Assembly (NCBI RefSeq): GCF_030679875.1
Contig: NZ_JAUXSP010000032.1
Span: forward strand, 16,754 to 80,753
Reading direction: 5' to 3'
DNA from: Phenylobacterium sp.
GTDB lineage: Bacteria; Pseudomonadota; Alphaproteobacteria; Caulobacterales; Caulobacteraceae
DNA: 64,000 nt
The first letter of the stretch is position 1, and each line of letters starts with the position of its first letter. Positions 43,104 to 51,409 of the stretch are shown here, piece by piece. Made by a program: the position numbers and the translations under genes. Below the pieces are notes generated by a model that did no database searches, was not told the origin of the DNA, and was given only the letters and a program-made list of their open reading frames with translations.

Positions 43104-43660
43104 GAGTTCGTCCCCAACTGCTGACCCTCATCGGTATGACGCTCCTGCCCCTGGCGACCCTGGGCCTGGTAGCCGCAGCCCTGGCCGCCCTGAGCCCTCA
43201 GTCCAGCCCTCTCGCCTCTCCCTTGATCCTGACCTTGGGCCAGAGCCGAGCCGCAGACGCAGCGCTGGCGGCGGTCTCACCCGATCTTGAGGCCGCGGCT
43301 CTCGCAAGCCTGCGGGCCATCGACCACACCCCCTACGATTCCAGCTCTCGCCTGCGCCTGGCCTATATTGACAGCCTCGACGGCGGACTAAGCCCCCAGG
43401 GGCTCGAGCACCTAGAAACCTCCTACGCCCTCCTCCCCCTGGATCAGTATGTGGCCACTTGGCGGGTGGGGTTTGCGCTAGAGCATTGGGGAGACCTAAC
43501 GCCGGAGTTGCGCAAGAAGGTGGAAGCTGAAGCTTTTGCCTTCCTCGGCACATCTCGGCGTCGCGAGATGCTTGCAACCCTAGAAGCTGTCGACTCTCCC
43601 ACTGGGATCGTCCCTGCGATATTCTGGCGTGAACGTTTGAAACGCCCGCGCCGACCCTAG
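43100..43660 (+). CDS. Hypothetical membrane-anchored protein coupled to the polymerase
   Basis: Protein of 186 residues whose ATG overlaps the polymerase stop (ATGA), so the two are translationally coupled. An N-terminal hydrophobic segment (about 8-33, LTLIGMTLLPLATLGLVAAALAAL) anchors it, with the remainder helical and TPR-like in spacing (AALASLRAIDHTPYDSSSRLRLAYID, LEHLETSYALLPLDQYVATW). I recognise no named family. It could be a periplasmic partner of the polymerase. Longer in-frame readings upstream are an overlap artefact. Confidence 0.75.
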   Translation: MRVRPQLLTLIGMTLLPLATLGLVAAALAALSPQSSPLASPLILTLGQSRAADAALAAVSPDLEAAALASLRAIDHTPYDSSSRLRLAYIDSLDGGLSPQGLEHLETSYALLPLDQYVATWRVGFALEHWGDLTPELRKKVEAEAFAFLGTSRRREMLATLEAVDSPTGIVPAIFWRERLKRPRRP

Positions 43661-43850
43661 GTTAAACTCCCCTCCGATGTGCCCATTGCCGCAAGAAGTG
43701 GCGTTCCCGGTACAATCAGCGGGCGAGAAAGACACAGTTTGGGTGGGCATTACTGCACTACAGCACGAACCCCCTTGAGAATTCCTGCGTCCTGTGGCCA
43801 TAGGAGACGCACGGCAGCTACGCCGTTAACGTTTTTAGGGGAGAGGCGGC

Positions 43851-44336
43851 ATGAGCCTCAAAGTGATGGGCGTCAGCGCCGTGGCGCGCGCCATGGTTGC
43901 AGTCGCCGGCTTCGGTCTTGTTGCGCTCCCGGCTGCTGTGGCGATCGCCCAAACCACAGCCACTGAGGCGGCCCAGGTGGAAGCGCTTGCCGAGGCGATC
44001 GCCGTTGCGGTGGCCGAAGCTGTGGCGGCGACTGAAGGCATGTCTCCGGAAGCCCAAGAGGCTGCCGTGGAAGCCGCCATCGAGTCCACTGTGGCCGCCA
44101 GCGGGCTCTCTCCCGCTGTCGTCGCCGCTGCGATCACCCAATCGGCCACTATCCTGGCTGCTGCAGGCATTAGTACTCCGGCGGTGACTGCTGCGATTTC
44201 TACGGCCTCCGCCGCCGCCCAGTTGGCCGTCGCCCAGGCTCCTGCCGCGGGCGCTCCGACGGGCGCCCCGGCGCCGCCGGCGCCGCCCACGACGATCACT
44301 GCGCCTATCTACGTGCCGCCTGGCGCGACGCCGTAA
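43851..44336 (+). CDS. Secreted Ala/Val-rich helical protein of unknown function
   Basis: Protein of 161 residues with GGGGAGAGG upstream of the ATG and a signal peptide (about 1-33, ending AIAQ). The mature part is almost only Ala, Val, Glu, Ser and Thr and forms amphipathic helices (EAIAVAVAEAVAATEG, AQEAAVEAAIESTVAAS), ending in a Pro-rich tail (TGAPAPPAPPTTITAPIYVP). No catalytic motif or family is recognisable. Its position between the polymerase unit and the outer-membrane barrel gene suggests a periplasmic or surface structural role in the same pathway. Confidence 0.72.
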   Translation: MSLKVMGVSAVARAMVAVAGFGLVALPAAVAIAQTTATEAAQVEALAEAIAVAVAEAVAATEGMSPEAQEAAVEAAIESTVAASGLSPAVVAAAITQSATILAAAGISTPAVTAAISTASAAAQLAVAQAPAAGAPTGAPAPPAPPTTITAPIYVPPGATP

Positions 44337-44356
44337 GCATTCGCGTTCCCCACTCT

Positions 44357-44384
44357 AGGCATGCCGTCCTTGGACGGTATGCCT
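44357..44384 (+). terminator. Strong hairpin after the Ala-rich gene
   Basis: AGGCATGCCGTCC and GGACGGTATGCCT form a 13-bp stem with one wobble and a minimal loop, about 20 nt after the stop. No U-tract follows directly. Confidence 0.6.
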
Positions 44385-44450
44385 GACGGGGTTTAAGCTT
44401 GACCATCTCAATCTGGACTTGCGCCCTGCGCAACCTAAGAACCTAGGGGT

Positions 44451-45764
44451 ATGCCCGTGACTGCGGACAAGAGAGTGCTCATGGCCGGGGCAGCGATCGC
44501 GATCGCCGCCGGTCTCTCCAACCCGGCGGCCGCCCAGTCCGCCCGCGGCGAGTTGGCGTCAGCCAGTAATGTCGACACCAATTTCGCCCGCGACCGCAAC
44601 ATCGCGGTCATGCAGCGTCCGCGGGACGGCTACCAGGCCGTTGGCATCCGGATGGGGTCCTTCATGGCCTATCCGAAGCTGTCGCTGGGTGTTGAGCACA
44701 ACGACAATATCTATGCGACGGACGGCGGCGAGACCGACGATCTCATCTGGCGCGTGGCGCCGGAGATCAGCATCTCTTCGGATTGGTCGCGGCACGCGCT
44801 GACCGCCTATGCCCGCTCGTCCATCTTGCGCTACCAGGACTTCGATACCGAGAATTCGGAAGATCTGTCGGTGGGCGCCTCGGCCCAGATCGATATGCAG
44901 CGCAACAGCTTCATCGCGCTAGGCGTTGATTGGGCAGACCTGATTGAGCCGCGGACGTCACCCAATGCCGTCCTCGGCGCGGTGGAACCGACCGAGTATG
45001 AAACCATGGCTGCTCGAGCAGCTGTGAGCCATGAACTGAACCGTCTTCGGCTGTCGGGCGGATATGCGTTCAAGAGCTTCGACTATGAAGACGGACGCAA
45101 CCCGGGCGGGGGCGCCATCCCGCAGCAGTACCGTGACCGCGACGAGCATGTGGTCACCGCGCGCGCTGACTATGCGGTGAGCCCGGCGACGGCCCTCTTC
45201 CTCGAGGTCAGCCGCAATGTGCGCGACTATCGTCTAGCCCGCCCAGCTGTGACGTTGGTGCGTGACTCTGAAGGCACCCAAGCCCTCGTCGGCTCAAACT
45301 TTGAACTCGGCGCCGTGGCCCGTGGTGAAATCGCAGTCGGCTACTTCAACCAAGAATATGATGATCCGACGCTTGGCGACATTGATGGCTTCGGCGCCCG
45401 GGCGCAGGTGGAGTGGTTCCCCACTCAGCTCACCACGGTGACCTTCACAGGGTCACGGACGATCGAAGAAAGCGCCTCGCCTGGTTCGGCCGGTTATACC
45501 TCGGCGAACGTCGGCGTGAAGGTTGACCACGAGTTGATGCGCAACGTCATCCTGACCGGCAATGTTTCGCATGGTAAGGACGACTACCAGGGCATCACCC
45601 GCGAGGATGATCGGTTCAACGCCGGTATCGGCGCCACCTACCTGTTGAACCGCCACACTGGCTTGACCTTCGCCTACAGCCACATGGACATGGATTCCAG
45701 CGGCGTCGGCGGCCAGGACTTCAAGGTCAATAAGGTCGGCGCGACCCTGGCCCTCCAGTTCTAG
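44451..45764 (+). CDS. Outer membrane beta-barrel protein (BBP2-like)
   Basis: Outer-membrane barrel of 437 residues with a signal peptide (about 1-29, ending AAAQS); AGGGG precedes the ATG. After a short periplasmic linker with RPRDGYQAVGIRMGSF the sequence alternates polar and hydrophobic residues with aromatic girdles, ending in Phe (ATLALQF). It resembles the barrel family found in alphaproteobacterial EPS operons, thought to provide the outer-membrane pore where Wza is short. Here the adjacent Wza-type protein is short, so this barrel may be the export channel. This assignment of role is inference. Confidence 0.85.
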   Translation: MPVTADKRVLMAGAAIAIAAGLSNPAAAQSARGELASASNVDTNFARDRNIAVMQRPRDGYQAVGIRMGSFMAYPKLSLGVEHNDNIYATDGGETDDLIWRVAPEISISSDWSRHALTAYARSSILRYQDFDTENSEDLSVGASAQIDMQRNSFIALGVDWADLIEPRTSPNAVLGAVEPTEYETMAARAAVSHELNRLRLSGGYAFKSFDYEDGRNPGGGAIPQQYRDRDEHVVTARADYAVSPATALFLEVSRNVRDYRLARPAVTLVRDSEGTQALVGSNFELGAVARGEIAVGYFNQEYDDPTLGDIDGFGARAQVEWFPTQLTTVTFTGSRTIEESASPGSAGYTSANVGVKVDHELMRNVILTGNVSHGKDDYQGITREDDRFNAGIGATYLLNRHTGLTFAYSHMDMDSSGVGGQDFKVNKVGATLALQF

Positions 45765-45767
45765 TTC

Positions 45768-45800
45768 TAATGGCCGGGCCCCTGTCGGGCCCGGCCATTA
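45768..45800 (+). terminator. Hairpin after the beta-barrel gene
   Basis: Perfect 14-bp repeat TAATGGCCGGGCCC / GGGCCCGGCCATTA, loop CTGTC, just after the stop; followed by ATCTTCC. A likely terminator or partial terminator before the Wzz/kinase gene. Confidence 0.7.
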
Positions 45801-45885
45801 ATCTTCCCGGCGTCGTTCGGCCCTTGATGGCCTCCGGCTTGCAGACCACGGTGGTTGCAACGCCAGTTTCGGGACACCGATTTCG

Positions 45886-48144
45886 ATGAATGCTTTCTCC
45901 CAACCCTCCCCTGACTCCAGTTTCGAGGAGGCTGGAGGGATGCCCGGTGGCCGCCGCCTCGGCGGTGGGCTGGCAGATCAGTTTGATCTGCGGCGGCTAT
46001 TCAACGTCTTTCGCCGCCGGATGCGTCTATTCGGCGCCATAGCGGCGCTGGTCTTCCTGGCGGCCATCTTCATCACGTTCACGGCGACGCCCATGTACAC
46101 GGCGACGGCGAACGTGATGCTCGACACGCGACAGGAGCGGGTCGTCAGCGCCGAGGCTGTCCTTTCAGGACTGTCGGCCGACTCCAGCGTCGTCGACACC
46201 GAAGTCGAGATTCTGAAATCGCGCCGACTGGCCGAGCGCGTCGTTAATGCGCTGCAGCTGTCGCAGGACCCTGAGTTTAATGCTGAGCTCGCCCCTCCGA
46301 GCGTCCTTTCCAACATCAAGGACTCCGTCCTCGGCTTAGCATCAGCCGCTAAACCTCGTGACATTCCCGATGACCCGATCGCCCTGCAAAAAGCGCAAGA
46401 ACGCATTGTCGACGGCGTACTCGGACGGCTGTCGGTGCGCCGCGCTGGCCTGACCTACGTCATCAATGTGAGCTTTGAGTCAGAGAGCCCGACCAAGGCC
46501 GCCACCATCGCCAATAAGTTTGCCGAGCTTTACCTGCTCGAGCAGCTGGAGGCGAAATTTGACGCCACCCAACAGGCCAACAGCTGGCTCAACTCTCGCC
46601 TTGAGGGTCTGCGTCAGCAGGTGCTCAGCGACGAGGCTGCGGTTCAGAACTACCGGATTGCTAACAACCTGCTCAGCGCCGCCGGCACCAATCTCACCGA
46701 GACTGAGATTTCCAACTACAATATGACCCTCTCCCAGGCCCGGGCGCAGGTGGCTGAGGATGAGGCGCGCCTCAGCACCGCCAGGAGTCAGCTGGCCCGG
46801 GGGTCCTCCGGAGACGACCTTGGAGAAGCGCTTAGCTCTCCGGTGATCCAACAACTGCGCCAGCAGCGGGCCACGGTCTCAGCCAAGGTCGCAGATTTGC
46901 AGGGACGCTATGGCGAACGCCATCCTGAAATGCTGACGGCTAACCGGCAGCTCGTCGATATTGACGCTCAGATCCAGGCTGAAATTCAGCGGATCATCTC
47001 CAACCTCGAAGCAAAGGTTCAGGTATCTCGTCAACGGGCCGGGGCGATCTCAGGTAGTCTTTCGAACGCCCGGGGCACACTCGTTGGCAACAACCAAGCC
47101 CAGGTGCGGCTCAATGAGCTTGACCGGACGGCCGAGGCCAGCCGAACCCTCTACGAGAGCTATTTGAACCGCTACAAGGAGACGAGCTCTCAGCAGGGGA
47201 TCGAGCAGTCAGACGCGCGTATCGTCTCTTCAGCCACCATTCCCACGGGTCAGAGCTCGCCGAAGGTTCCGCTGAACCTAGCTCTAGGTCTGGTCCTAGC
47301 TATGGGTTGCGGCCTAGGCGCTGTCGTCCTGGCTGAGATGCTCGACTCAGGTCTCGCCACGGCTGAGGACGTGGAACATCGCCTGGAAGTGTCCTATCTC
47401 GGCGCCATCCCGCTTCTGGCGTCGGTGGCTGAGGGCAAGATGGGGTCGCCGATCGACTATGTGATCGATAAGCCCCTTTCGAGCTTTGCTGAAGCCTTCC
47501 GAAACCTGCGGGCTTCCGTGACCTATTCTCGCTTAGGCGAGTCCGTGAAGGTCGTGGCGATCACGTCGTCCCTGCCTGGCGAGGGCAAGACCACCACCTC
47601 GGTGTGTCTGGCCCGTTCGGCCGCTCAGCAGGGTCTTAGGGTTATTCTTGTCGACTGTGACCTTCGCCGCCGGTCTGTAAACCGGCTGTTTGGCGCTGAA
47701 CCCACCCGTGGGCTTATCGAAGTCCTGGCTGGCGAAGCGACACTGGACGAGGTCCTGACGACCGACCAGGTGACGGGCGCCCGTCTACTGCCGCTCGCCA
47801 AGTCCAGCATGACACCTAAGGACGTGTTTGGCTCTGCAGCCATGGACCGCCTGCTTGAAGAGCTGCGTCGCAGCTACGACTTGGTCATCCTGGATACTGC
47901 ACCCGTACTGCCGGTGGCCGACACCCGGGTTCTGGCGCCCAAGGCCGATGTGGTGGTCTTCCTGGCCCACTGGCGCAAGACGCCACAACACGCCATCGAG
48001 GCGGCCTTCCGTCTCCTGTCGGGCACCGGGGCCCATCTGGCGGGCGTTGCGCTCACCCAGGTCGATATGAAGCAGCAAGCCAAGTATGGCTACGGCGACC
48101 CAGGCTATTACTATGCAGAGTACAAGAAGTACTATGTGAGCTGA
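45886..48144 (+). CDS. Polysaccharide co-polymerase with BY-type tyrosine autokinase domain
   Basis: Inner-membrane protein of 752 residues combining Wzz and bacterial tyrosine kinase. Two membrane helices (about 44-64 and 466-486) flank a coiled-coil periplasmic domain. The cytoplasmic kinase has Walker A SSLPGEGKTTTS, Walker A' VILVDCDLRRRSV and Walker B LVILDTAPVLPVAD. The C-terminus is a Tyr cluster (YGYGDPGYYYAEYKKYYV) for autophosphorylation. Such proteins set chain length and drive export together with Wza. In Caulobacter the equivalent functions are split between HfsA and HfsB; here they are fused. Confidence 0.95.
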   Translation: MNAFSQPSPDSSFEEAGGMPGGRRLGGGLADQFDLRRLFNVFRRRMRLFGAIAALVFLAAIFITFTATPMYTATANVMLDTRQERVVSAEAVLSGLSADSSVVDTEVEILKSRRLAERVVNALQLSQDPEFNAELAPPSVLSNIKDSVLGLASAAKPRDIPDDPIALQKAQERIVDGVLGRLSVRRAGLTYVINVSFESESPTKAATIANKFAELYLLEQLEAKFDATQQANSWLNSRLEGLRQQVLSDEAAVQNYRIANNLLSAAGTNLTETEISNYNMTLSQARAQVAEDEARLSTARSQLARGSSGDDLGEALSSPVIQQLRQQRATVSAKVADLQGRYGERHPEMLTANRQLVDIDAQIQAEIQRIISNLEAKVQVSRQRAGAISGSLSNARGTLVGNNQAQVRLNELDRTAEASRTLYESYLNRYKETSSQQGIEQSDARIVSSATIPTGQSSPKVPLNLALGLVLAMGCGLGAVVLAEMLDSGLATAEDVEHRLEVSYLGAIPLLASVAEGKMGSPIDYVIDKPLSSFAEAFRNLRASVTYSRLGESVKVVAITSSLPGEGKTTTSVCLARSAAQQGLRVILVDCDLRRRSVNRLFGAEPTRGLIEVLAGEATLDEVLTTDQVTGARLLPLAKSSMTPKDVFGSAAMDRLLEELRRSYDLVILDTAPVLPVADTRVLAPKADVVVFLAHWRKTPQHAIEAAFRLLSGTGAHLAGVALTQVDMKQQAKYGYGDPGYYYAEYKKYYVS

Positions 48145-48166
48145 CCCAGATCGGCGGTCTGCGGGC

Positions 48167-48631
48167 TCAGCCGAGCGCGCGGGCCGTCAGCTGGAACAGG
48201 AGCGCCGTGGCGGCCCAGAAGGCCCCGCAGCTGACAACCACAAAGGCCAGGGTCCTGCGGGCCGACCAGTTATCCTGCGGCGCCGCCTCAAGCGAGCGGC
48301 GCAGATGGTCCTGGAGCCGCAGGGCCGGACTCTCAGCGCCGAGATCGCTCGGCGAGGCCAGTCTGGCTGACCAGAGCGCTGACTCTGGCGAGACAATGTC
48401 AGGTGTTATGACCGCTTCTGCGGTGAAAGGCTTAAGTTTGGCGCCCACATCCAGTCCCTCCCGAAGGTCCCGGAGGTGATAGCAGGTAGCGGCTAACAAA
48501 CTCTCTCTGCGCGAAGACTCTCCTGACCTTGGCGCCGGGGTCCCGCAATTCAACCGGTCAGGGCCTTGCGCCAGCGCCTCGGACCCGACCGCGCCCGTGA
48601 CTCGGCGGCCCTCTCCTTCGGGAGCCGTCAT
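48167..48631 (-). CDS. Small C-terminally anchored membrane protein, unknown
   Basis: Protein of about 154 residues if it starts at MTAPEGEG (48631); the start is uncertain. The soluble part has KPFTAEAVITPDIVSPESALWSARLASPSDL-type sequence, and one membrane helix lies at the C-terminus (TLAFVVVSCGAFWAATALLFQLTARAL). I recognise no family. It is on the opposite strand between the kinase and galE genes and converges on the kinase gene with only 22 nt between the stops. Confidence 0.55.
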   Translation of the reverse strand: MTAPEGEGRRVTGAVGSEALAQGPDRLNCGTPAPRSGESSRRESLLAATCYHLRDLREGLDVGAKLKPFTAEAVITPDIVSPESALWSARLASPSDLGAESPALRLQDHLRRSLEAAPQDNWSARRTLAFVVVSCGAFWAATALLFQLTARALG

Positions 48632-48713
48632 CTCAATATCTTCTTGGTTCTGTCGCCTTGGCGACGGGCCCCCAGTTCTAGACTTGTCCGGGGCGAAACA
48701 TTTGGGGAGCGGC

Positions 48714-49709
48714 ATGCAGACAGTTTTGGTGACAGGGGGCGCGGGCTATGTGGGGTCGCACGCGAGCCTTCGACTGGCGGAGGCAGGGTTCCTTCCCGTC
48801 GCCTTTGACAACCTGACCAATGGGCATGCCGAATTCGTCCAGTGGGGGCCTCTCGAGGTCGGCGACATTCGTGACGCTGCACGACTGGACGAGGTGTTCG
48901 CCAAGCACCGCCCGCTGGCTGTCTTGCACTTGGCCGCCTTGATCGAGGTGGGCGAGTCCGTCCGCCATCCTGACCGCTTCTATGACAACAATGTCTCCGG
49001 CGCCCTGACCCTGATCGAGGCTGCCCGCCGCGCGGGCGTCGGCGCCATGGTCTTTTCTTCCACCTGCGCCACCTATGGTGACCCGCAGCAAATGCCGATG
49101 GACGAAACCCACCCCCAGTCGCCGTTGAATCCTTATGGCCGCAGCAAGTTGATGGTTGAGCAGATCCTAGGCGACCTGGACCGCTACAGCAGTTTTCGCT
49201 CGGTGTGCCTGCGCTATTTCAACGCCGCAGGCGCCGATTTCGAGGGCCGTATCGGGGAGTGGCACGACCCTGAAACCCACGCCATCCCGCTCGCCATCGC
49301 CGCGGCCATGGGCGCCAATGCGGGGTTCAAAATCTTCGGGCGGGACTATCCCACTCGGGACGGCACAGCGGTGCGAGACTATATCCACGTCTTGGACCTG
49401 GCTGACGCCCATGTGCTGGCGCTGAAGCATCTGCTGGCCGGCGGTGAGAGCGACGCCTTCAACCTTGGCACCGGTACCGGTTCCACGGTCCAGGAGCTGG
49501 TCGATGCGGTGGGTGCTGTTTCGGGCCGCCCCTTCGAGATCGCCGACGGCCCACGCCGGGGGGGTGACGCCCCTGCCCTCGTTGCAGATAATCGCAAGGC
49601 CCGCGAGGTGCTGGGCTGGTCGCCCCGCTACGGCCTCCCGGAGATTCTGGAGAGCGCCTGGCGATGGCATACGCAGAGCCTGCCGAGGCTTAAAGCCGCC
49701 TCAACATGA
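48714..49709 (+). CDS. galE: UDP-glucose 4-epimerase
   Basis: Extended SDR of 331 residues from MQTVLVTGG (GGGGAG upstream). Cofactor motif TGGAGYVGSHASLRL, then HLAALIEVGESV, catalytic Ser in FSSTCATYG and NPYGRSKLMVE with Tyr-x-x-x-Lys, and YFNAAGAD of the GalE branch. It interconverts UDP-glucose and UDP-galactose, supplying galactose for the polysaccharide. Sits upstream of the initiating transferase on the same strand. Confidence 0.93.
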   Translation: MQTVLVTGGAGYVGSHASLRLAEAGFLPVAFDNLTNGHAEFVQWGPLEVGDIRDAARLDEVFAKHRPLAVLHLAALIEVGESVRHPDRFYDNNVSGALTLIEAARRAGVGAMVFSSTCATYGDPQQMPMDETHPQSPLNPYGRSKLMVEQILGDLDRYSSFRSVCLRYFNAAGADFEGRIGEWHDPETHAIPLAIAAAMGANAGFKIFGRDYPTRDGTAVRDYIHVLDLADAHVLALKHLLAGGESDAFNLGTGTGSTVQELVDAVGAVSGRPFEIADGPRRGGDAPALVADNRKAREVLGWSPRYGLPEILESAWRWHTQSLPRLKAAST

Positions 49710-49860
49710 TGAATTCTTGCCGCACCGCACACTTTGGGCGCCTGCCTAGCTGGCGCCGAGCGCGCTAAGGACCAATAAGTTCTTTCCACCATGCGTTGAA
49801 AAGGCTGGATGGCCCTAAACTCGCAGGGTAAAGACCGCGACAACCGTAGGGGGCTGCATC

Positions 49861-50580
49861 GTGTATCTTTCCGGGACGAAAGACATCACCCTCGAGAGTA
49901 CAAGCCTTCAGGCTCTGGGGGAGCACGTGCAGTATTCTGCGGCCTCGCCTGCCAAGCTTGGCGCGCAGCTCAGCCTCGATGTGTGTCGTCTGCTGGACGT
50001 CATTATCGCCCTATCGGTGCTGATTTTCATCGGGCCGCTTATGCTGGCCATTTCGTTGATGATCCGCGCACAGGACGGTGGCCCTGCCCTGTTCAGCCAG
50101 AGCCGAATTGGCGAGGGGGGCAAGTCGTTCAAGTGCCTCAAGTTCCGCACCATGGTGATAGACGCCGAAGCGCGGCTTGGCGCCCTCTTGGCCCGCGACC
50201 CCGAAGCCCGGCGGGAGTGGGAAGCCGATCACAAGCTGCGTAAGGACCCGCGGATCACCGCGCTGGGCGCCTTCTTGCGTAAGTCGAGCCTCGATGAATT
50301 ACCACAGCTGTTCAATGTGCTGAAGGGCGAGATGAGCTTGGTGGGTCCGCGGCCCATCGTAGCCTCTGAGGCAGCACGCTACGGTCGTTGGTTCGCCTAT
50401 TACTGCGCCGTCAAGCCAGGCGTAACGGGTCTGTGGCAGGTGAACGGTCGCAACGACGTATCCTACCGCCGGCGGGTTGCGCTAGACGTGCTATATGCCA
50501 AGACCATCGGGGTGCGCCGCTATTTGCAGGTCATCGCCGCCACAGTGCCCGCCGTATTGATGCGCAGCGGCTCCTACTAG
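49861..50580 (+). CDS. Initiating undecaprenyl-phosphate sugar-1-phosphate transferase (HfsE/PssY-like)
   Basis: Monotopic phosphoglycosyl transferase of 239 residues, GTG start after GGGGG. One re-entrant membrane helix (about 42-68, [22 protein letters not shown]) is followed by the catalytic segment [23 protein letters not shown] with the conserved pattern, then [23 protein letters not shown] and [14 protein letters not shown]. It transfers the first sugar phosphate from a nucleotide sugar to undecaprenyl phosphate. Like HfsE of Caulobacter it would begin the repeat unit assembled by the glycosyltransferases downstream. Confidence 0.93.
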   Translation: MYLSGTKDITLESTSLQALGEHVQYSAASPAKLGAQLSLDVCRLLDVIIALSVLIFIGPLMLAISLMIRAQDGGPALFSQSRIGEGGKSFKCLKFRTMVIDAEARLGALLARDPEARREWEADHKLRKDPRITALGAFLRKSSLDELPQLFNVLKGEMSLVGPRPIVASEAARYGRWFAYYCAVKPGVTGLWQVNGRNDVSYRRRVALDVLYAKTIGVRRYLQVIAATVPAVLMRSGSY

Positions 50581-50664
50581 AAGAGCTTTCATTACGTGAT
50601 CGGCGACCTGGCGGACCCTTCCGCTGGCGCCTCAAGTTTCGCCGGGGCGGGGGCCTGGCTTTTG

Positions 50665-51408
50665 ATGTCGCAAGCGTTTGATCTCAGCGATGACGCCCGC
50701 TTGGCCAGCGCCCTGGCAAGGCAGGCAGGCCAGCTTTTGCTGACCGCCAGGTCCCTAACGGCTCTAACCGGCAAGCCCCTGGGGGGACTGGGGGACGCCG
50801 TGGGCCAGCAGTTTCTGAGCCACAGCCTGTCGGCCCTGCGCCCGCACGACGCCGTCCTCTCGGAGGAAGCGACAGACGACGAGACCCGGCTGGACCGATC
50901 GCGGGTCTGGATCATCGATCCCCTCGATGGTACCCGGGAGTTTTCCGAAGGTCGCGACGATTGGGCGATCCACGTAGCCCTGTGTATCGACGGCCATCCC
51001 ACCATTGGCGCTGTGGCCCTGCCCGGCCTGGACCTTGTGCTCGACACCGCAAACCCGCCGCCCATGCCCGCCGCGCCTGAGGGCCTGAAGATCCTGGTCA
51101 GCCGATCACGCCCGCCCGAGGTGGCCAGCCGCGCGGCCGAGATCCTGGGGGCGGAACTGGTCGGCATGGGCTCGGCCGGCGCCAAGGTCATGGCCGTGGT
51201 CCGCGGCGAGGCCCACGCCTATGTCCACGCCGGCGGCCAGTATGAGTGGGACTCTGCCGCGCCCGTGGCCGTGGCGCTTGCCGCCGGCTTGCACGTCTCC
51301 CGCCTGGACGGCGCGCCGATGGTCTACAACCAGAAAGACACCTACATCCCCGATCTTGTCGTCTGCCGACCGGAGCTGAAGGACCGGCTCATGGCGGCGG
51401 TAGGCTGA
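50665..51408 (+). CDS. cysQ: 3'(2'),5'-bisphosphate nucleotidase (CysQ-like)
   Basis: Inositol monophosphatase-superfamily enzyme of about 247 residues from MSQAFDL (50665); an in-frame GTG at 50596 is possible. Metal-binding motifs SEEATDD, WIIDPLDGTREF and the C-terminal YEWDSAAPVAVA are intact. CysQ hydrolyses PAP, the by-product of sulfotransferases and sulfate assimilation. No sulfotransferase is visible in the window, so its presence inside the polysaccharide cluster is notable; relatives can also dephosphorylate sugar phosphates. Confidence 0.85.
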   Translation: MSQAFDLSDDARLASALARQAGQLLLTARSLTALTGKPLGGLGDAVGQQFLSHSLSALRPHDAVLSEEATDDETRLDRSRVWIIDPLDGTREFSEGRDDWAIHVALCIDGHPTIGAVALPGLDLVLDTANPPPMPAAPEGLKILVSRSRPPEVASRAAEILGAELVGMGSAGAKVMAVVRGEAHAYVHAGGQYEWDSAAPVAVALAAGLHVSRLDGAPMVYNQKDTYIPDLVVCRPELKDRLMAAVG

Positions 51409-51409
51409 G

